DNA from: Klebsiella pneumoniae
GTDB lineage: Bacteria; Pseudomonadota; Gammaproteobacteria; Ga0077536
Length of the DNA stretch: 7,513 bases
NCBI GenBank assembly: GCA_945873015.1
Contig: CAMCBY010000195.1
Location: 1-7,513, forward strand
Reading direction: 5' to 3'
This document shows, piece by piece, positions 5,280 through 7,513 of this stretch (within the stretch, counting starts at the first letter, position 1; every line of letters starts with the position of its first letter). The notes under the pieces were generated by a model. It made no database searches. It worked only from the letters and a program-made list of their open reading frames with translations, and was not told the DNA's origin. Position numbers and translations under genes: made by a program.

Positions 5280-6575
5280 ATGTCCGGCCCCAGGTACCCT
5301 GGATTCGATACCTTGTCGCTGCATGCCGGGCAACGCCCCGACGCGGCTTTCGGCAGCCGCGCGGTGCCCATCTATCAAACCGTGTCCTTCGTGTTCGAAG
5401 ACAGCGACATCGCCGCCTCGCGCTTCGACATCGCGCGCTCCGGCCATGTCTATTCACGTATTTCCAACCCCACCACGGCGGTGCTGGAAGAGCGTCTCGC
5501 GGCGCTGGAGAAAGGCGTGGGTGCGGTCGCGACCGCGAGCGGCATGGCGGCCATCCACCTGGCCCTGACCACCATCGCCGGTGCCGGTGCCCATATCGTG
5601 GCCTCCCATGCGCTTTATGGCGGCACGCACAATCTTCTGCGCTACACCCTGCCGCGTTTTGGCATCGAAACGACGTTCGTTGATCCGCGCGACCCGCAGG
5701 CCTTCGCCCGCGCGGTGCGGCCGAATACGGTGGCGATGTTCGCCGAGACGGTTGCCAACCCGCGTTGTGAGGTGCTGGATCTGCCGGCGGTGGCGGCGGT
5801 GGCGCGCGCTGCCGGCGTGCCGCTCATCATCGACGCCACGCTTACCACGCCCTATCTCATTCAACCGCTCGAACACGGCGCTGACATCGTGGTGCACTCG
5901 TTGACCAAATTCATCGGCGGCCACGGTGTAGTGCTGGGCGGCGCGGTGGTGGATGGCGGGCGTTTTGACTGGGAACAGTCGAAGAGCCGTTTCGCGACCC
6001 TGTGTCAGCCTTACGACGGCTTTCACGATTTAAACTTCGTCGAAGAGTTTGGCCCCAAGGCCTACATCATGCGCGCGCGTCGCGAAGGCCTGCGCGACTT
6101 CGGCGCAGCGCTCGCGCCGGCCAGCGCGTTTCAGTTGCTGCAGGGGCTGGAGACCTTGCCGCTGCGTATGCAGCGCCACGTTGAAAACGCCGTCACCATT
6201 GCCGAATTCCTCGCCAAACACGAGGCGGTGAGCGGTGTCACACATCCCTGCCTGCCAGGTCATCCCGACCACGAACTCGCCAAGCGTCTGCTGCCCCGTG
6301 GCAGCGGCTCGGTGTTCAGTTTCGAGGTCAAGGGTGGCCGCGCGGCGGGCCGTAAGCTGATTGAGACCTTGAGTGTGTTCTCCCATCTCGCCAACGTCGG
6401 TGATGCCAAGTCGCTGGTCATTCACCCGGCTTCGACCACCCATAGCCGCATGGACGAGGCGGCCCTGGCGGCGGCCGGTATCTCGGAAGGTCTGGTGCGG
6501 CTGTCGATTGGTCTCGAAGACCCGGCGGATCTCATCGAAGATTTGACCAAAGCGCTTTACCGCTCGCAGAAATAA
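5280..6575 (+). CDS. metY: O-acetylhomoserine sulfhydrylase (MetY-type PLP enzyme)
   Basis: A 431-residue cytoplasmic PLP-dependent enzyme of the Cys/Met-metabolism (gamma) family. MetY enzymes join O-acetylhomoserine with sulfide to give homocysteine for methionine synthesis. Motifs in order: FDTLSLHAGQ (9-18), YSRISNPT (58-65, phosphate contacts), SGMAAIHLAL (87-96), the PLP-stacking Y113 in ALYGG, D185 in IIDATLTTP, the Schiff-base K210 in HSLTKFIGGHG, and the C-terminal SLVIHPASTTHSR and VRLSIGLED segments. The length fits MetY (about 425-440) rather than shorter MetB or MetZ proteins, and the FGPKAYIMRARREGLRDFG segment (257-275) is MetY-like. Use of O-succinylhomoserine cannot be excluded. 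The start at 5280 has AGGAG eight bases upstream; the longer in-frame extension to 5178 is not family-like. DATL replaces the commoner DNTF. The next gene follows after 26 bases. Confidence 0.92.
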   Translation: MSGPRYPGFDTLSLHAGQRPDAAFGSRAVPIYQTVSFVFEDSDIAASRFDIARSGHVYSRISNPTTAVLEERLAALEKGVGAVATASGMAAIHLALTTIAGAGAHIVASHALYGGTHNLLRYTLPRFGIETTFVDPRDPQAFARAVRPNTVAMFAETVANPRCEVLDLPAVAAVARAAGVPLIIDATLTTPYLIQPLEHGADIVVHSLTKFIGGHGVVLGGAVVDGGRFDWEQSKSRFATLCQPYDGFHDLNFVEEFGPKAYIMRARREGLRDFGAALAPASAFQLLQGLETLPLRMQRHVENAVTIAEFLAKHEAVSGVTHPCLPGHPDHELAKRLLPRGSGSVFSFEVKGGRAAGRKLIETLSVFSHLANVGDAKSLVIHPASTTHSRMDEAALAAAGISEGLVRLSIGLEDPADLIEDLTKALYRSQK

Positions 6576-6601
6576 GCCGGCCACCGGAGCAGGAGACAGT
6601 C

Positions 6602-7387
6602 ATGTATTTCGAAGTCGATGGTCAGCCGGTATTCGCCGCAGGCCGCTTGCAGGAAGGCGCCGCACCAACCGTGGTGCTGGTGCATGGTGCCGCAATGGAT
6701 CACACGGTGTGGGTCTATCACACCCGTTATTTCATGCACATCGGGCGCAGTGTGATCGCCCCTGATCTGCCCGCGCATGGGCATTCCGGTGGCGCACCCT
6801 TGAGTTCGGTCGAAGCCATGGCGGCGTGGTTGCTGCGCGCGCTCGATGCGCTGAATCTCAAGGAAGTGGCGCTCGCCGGTCACAGCCTGGGCGCGCTGGT
6901 GGCGCTGGAAGCGGCGGGTCTCGCGCCCGAACGCTTCAGCCGCCTGGCGCTGCTCGGCGCGGCCTTCCCGATGCCGGTCAGCGATCTGTTGTTGAACGCG
7001 GCCAAGGCCAATGCGCCGGAGTCGCGCGACATGATGATGATCTGGGGCCATGCGGCCTCGGCACAGTACGGCGCCAACCCGGTGGCTGGCATCAACATCG
7101 TCAATACCAGCATGCGCTTATTGGAAAAGGCTCAGCCGGGGCTGCTGCACACTGATCTCAAAGCCTGCAACGACTACGCCCACGGCCTTGAAGCGGCGGC
7201 TGCGGTCCGCGCTCGCACCACCTTCATCTGTGGCACCGAAGACCGTATGACGCCGGCCCCCGCTGCGCGCCAACTGGCGGCCGGCATGGTCAATTGTTCG
7301 GTCGCGACCATCGCTGGCTCCGGCCACATCATGATGAGCGAACAGCCGGAACTCACCCACCGCCAACTGGTCGCGGCGCTCGCCTGA
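6602..7387 (+). CDS. Alpha/beta-fold hydrolase
   Basis: A 261-residue single-domain alpha/beta hydrolase with no signal peptide, so probably cytoplasmic. The oxyanion segment LVHGAAMDHTVW lies at 26-37, the nucleophile elbow GHSLG at 93-97 with S95, the acid D214 in CGTEDRMTP, and the base H242 in GSGHIMM. The full Ser-Asp-His triad is present, so it should be active. The size and motifs suit the broad group that includes 3-oxoadipate enol-lactonase and related esterases. It is too short and too different to be the homoserine acetyltransferase MetX, which shares the fold. AGGAG lies about seven bases before the ATG, and it is 26 bases behind metY, so the two are probably co-transcribed. The substrate cannot be told from the sequence. 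Confidence 0.9.
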   Translation: MYFEVDGQPVFAAGRLQEGAAPTVVLVHGAAMDHTVWVYHTRYFMHIGRSVIAPDLPAHGHSGGAPLSSVEAMAAWLLRALDALNLKEVALAGHSLGALVALEAAGLAPERFSRLALLGAAFPMPVSDLLLNAAKANAPESRDMMMIWGHAASAQYGANPVAGINIVNTSMRLLEKAQPGLLHTDLKACNDYAHGLEAAAAVRARTTFICGTEDRMTPAPAARQLAAGMVNCSVATIAGSGHIMMSEQPELTHRQLVAALA

Positions 7388-7403
7388 ACGCCGCGCCTTT
7401 GCC

Positions 7404-7513
7404 ATGAACGACACCCCGCCCGCCGCCGAGCAACTCGGCGCCGAGCTGCGGGCGAGCAGCTACGCCAAGGCCGGCCTGATGCTGGCCACACTCACGCTGT
7501 TCGTATCCGAGCA
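7404..7513 (+). CDS. Start of an unidentified, possibly membrane, protein (truncated by window end)
   Basis: An open frame begins with ATG at 7404, 16 bases after the hydrolase stop, and stays open to the end of the window (36 full codons). The visible protein has a polar start, MNDTPPAAEQLGAELRAS, then a hydrophobic run, AGLMLATLTLFV, from about residue 24, which may be the first transmembrane helix. No clear ribosome-binding site precedes it, so it may be translationally coupled. Position suggests it belongs to the same transcript as the two genes before it. The opening loosely recalls anion transporters such as SLC13 permeases, but this is too little sequence to assign a family. Confidence 0.5.
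   Translation, partial: MNDTPPAAEQLGAELRASSYAKAGLMLATLTLFVSE

Noticed and set aside
6602..7387. MetX (homoserine acetyltransferase) as identity of the hydrolase
   Set aside because: It shares the fold and sits beside metY, but 261 residues is well short of MetX and the motifs are those of general alpha/beta hydrolases.

Overview
The window looks like chromosomal DNA of a GC-rich gammaproteobacterium. The best pointer is a 631-residue FabY-type beta-ketoacyl-ACP synthase that closely resembles, from memory, the Pseudomonas aeruginosa enzyme. Other hints are a REP/REPIN-like repeat and a sigma-54-like promoter. No tRNA, rRNA, CRISPR array or transposase gene is visible, and the genus cannot be named from this sequence.

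Layout. Bases 1-300 hold no gene. They contain a REPIN-like pair of inverted REP sequences (96-182), an outer imperfect inverted repeat at 1-20/201-220, and competing hairpins next to the 3' end of the first gene. A minus-strand LuxR/NarL-type response regulator follows (301-975). Next comes a tightly coupled minus-strand trio, in transcription order: fabY (3663 to 1768), a PaaI-like hotdog thioesterase (1771 to 1358) and a small cysteine-rich CWC protein (1358 to 1158). Stop and start codons overlap at both junctions (ATGA and TAATG).

Divergent from fabY is a GlxA-type AraC-family regulator (3774-4829). The 110-bp divergent region carries a two-site direct repeat with a 21-bp period. It sits just upstream of a candidate fabY promoter, which is the usual geometry for an AraC-type activator. 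This suggests, but does not prove, that the regulator controls the fatty-acid trio.

Bases 4830-5279 hold no credible protein gene but are the most unusual part of the window. A sigma-54-type -24/-12 element (4963-4978, GG-N10-GC) lies just after an A9 tract. About 11 bases later begins a 175-nt stretch of successive hairpins that ends in a very strong intrinsic terminator with eight T residues (5137-5163). This is the arrangement expected of a free-standing sigma-54-dependent small RNA. A transcription-attenuating leader for the downstream gene is the alternative.

Bases 5280-7513 form a plus-strand set: a MetY-type O-acetylhomoserine sulfhydrylase (5280-6575), an alpha/beta hydrolase (6602-7387) and the start of a gene with a hydrophobic segment that runs off the window (7404-7513). 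The short gaps suggest co-transcription. The visible themes are initiation and turnover in fatty-acid synthesis on the left and sulfur amino-acid synthesis on the right, separated by the regulator and the candidate small RNA.
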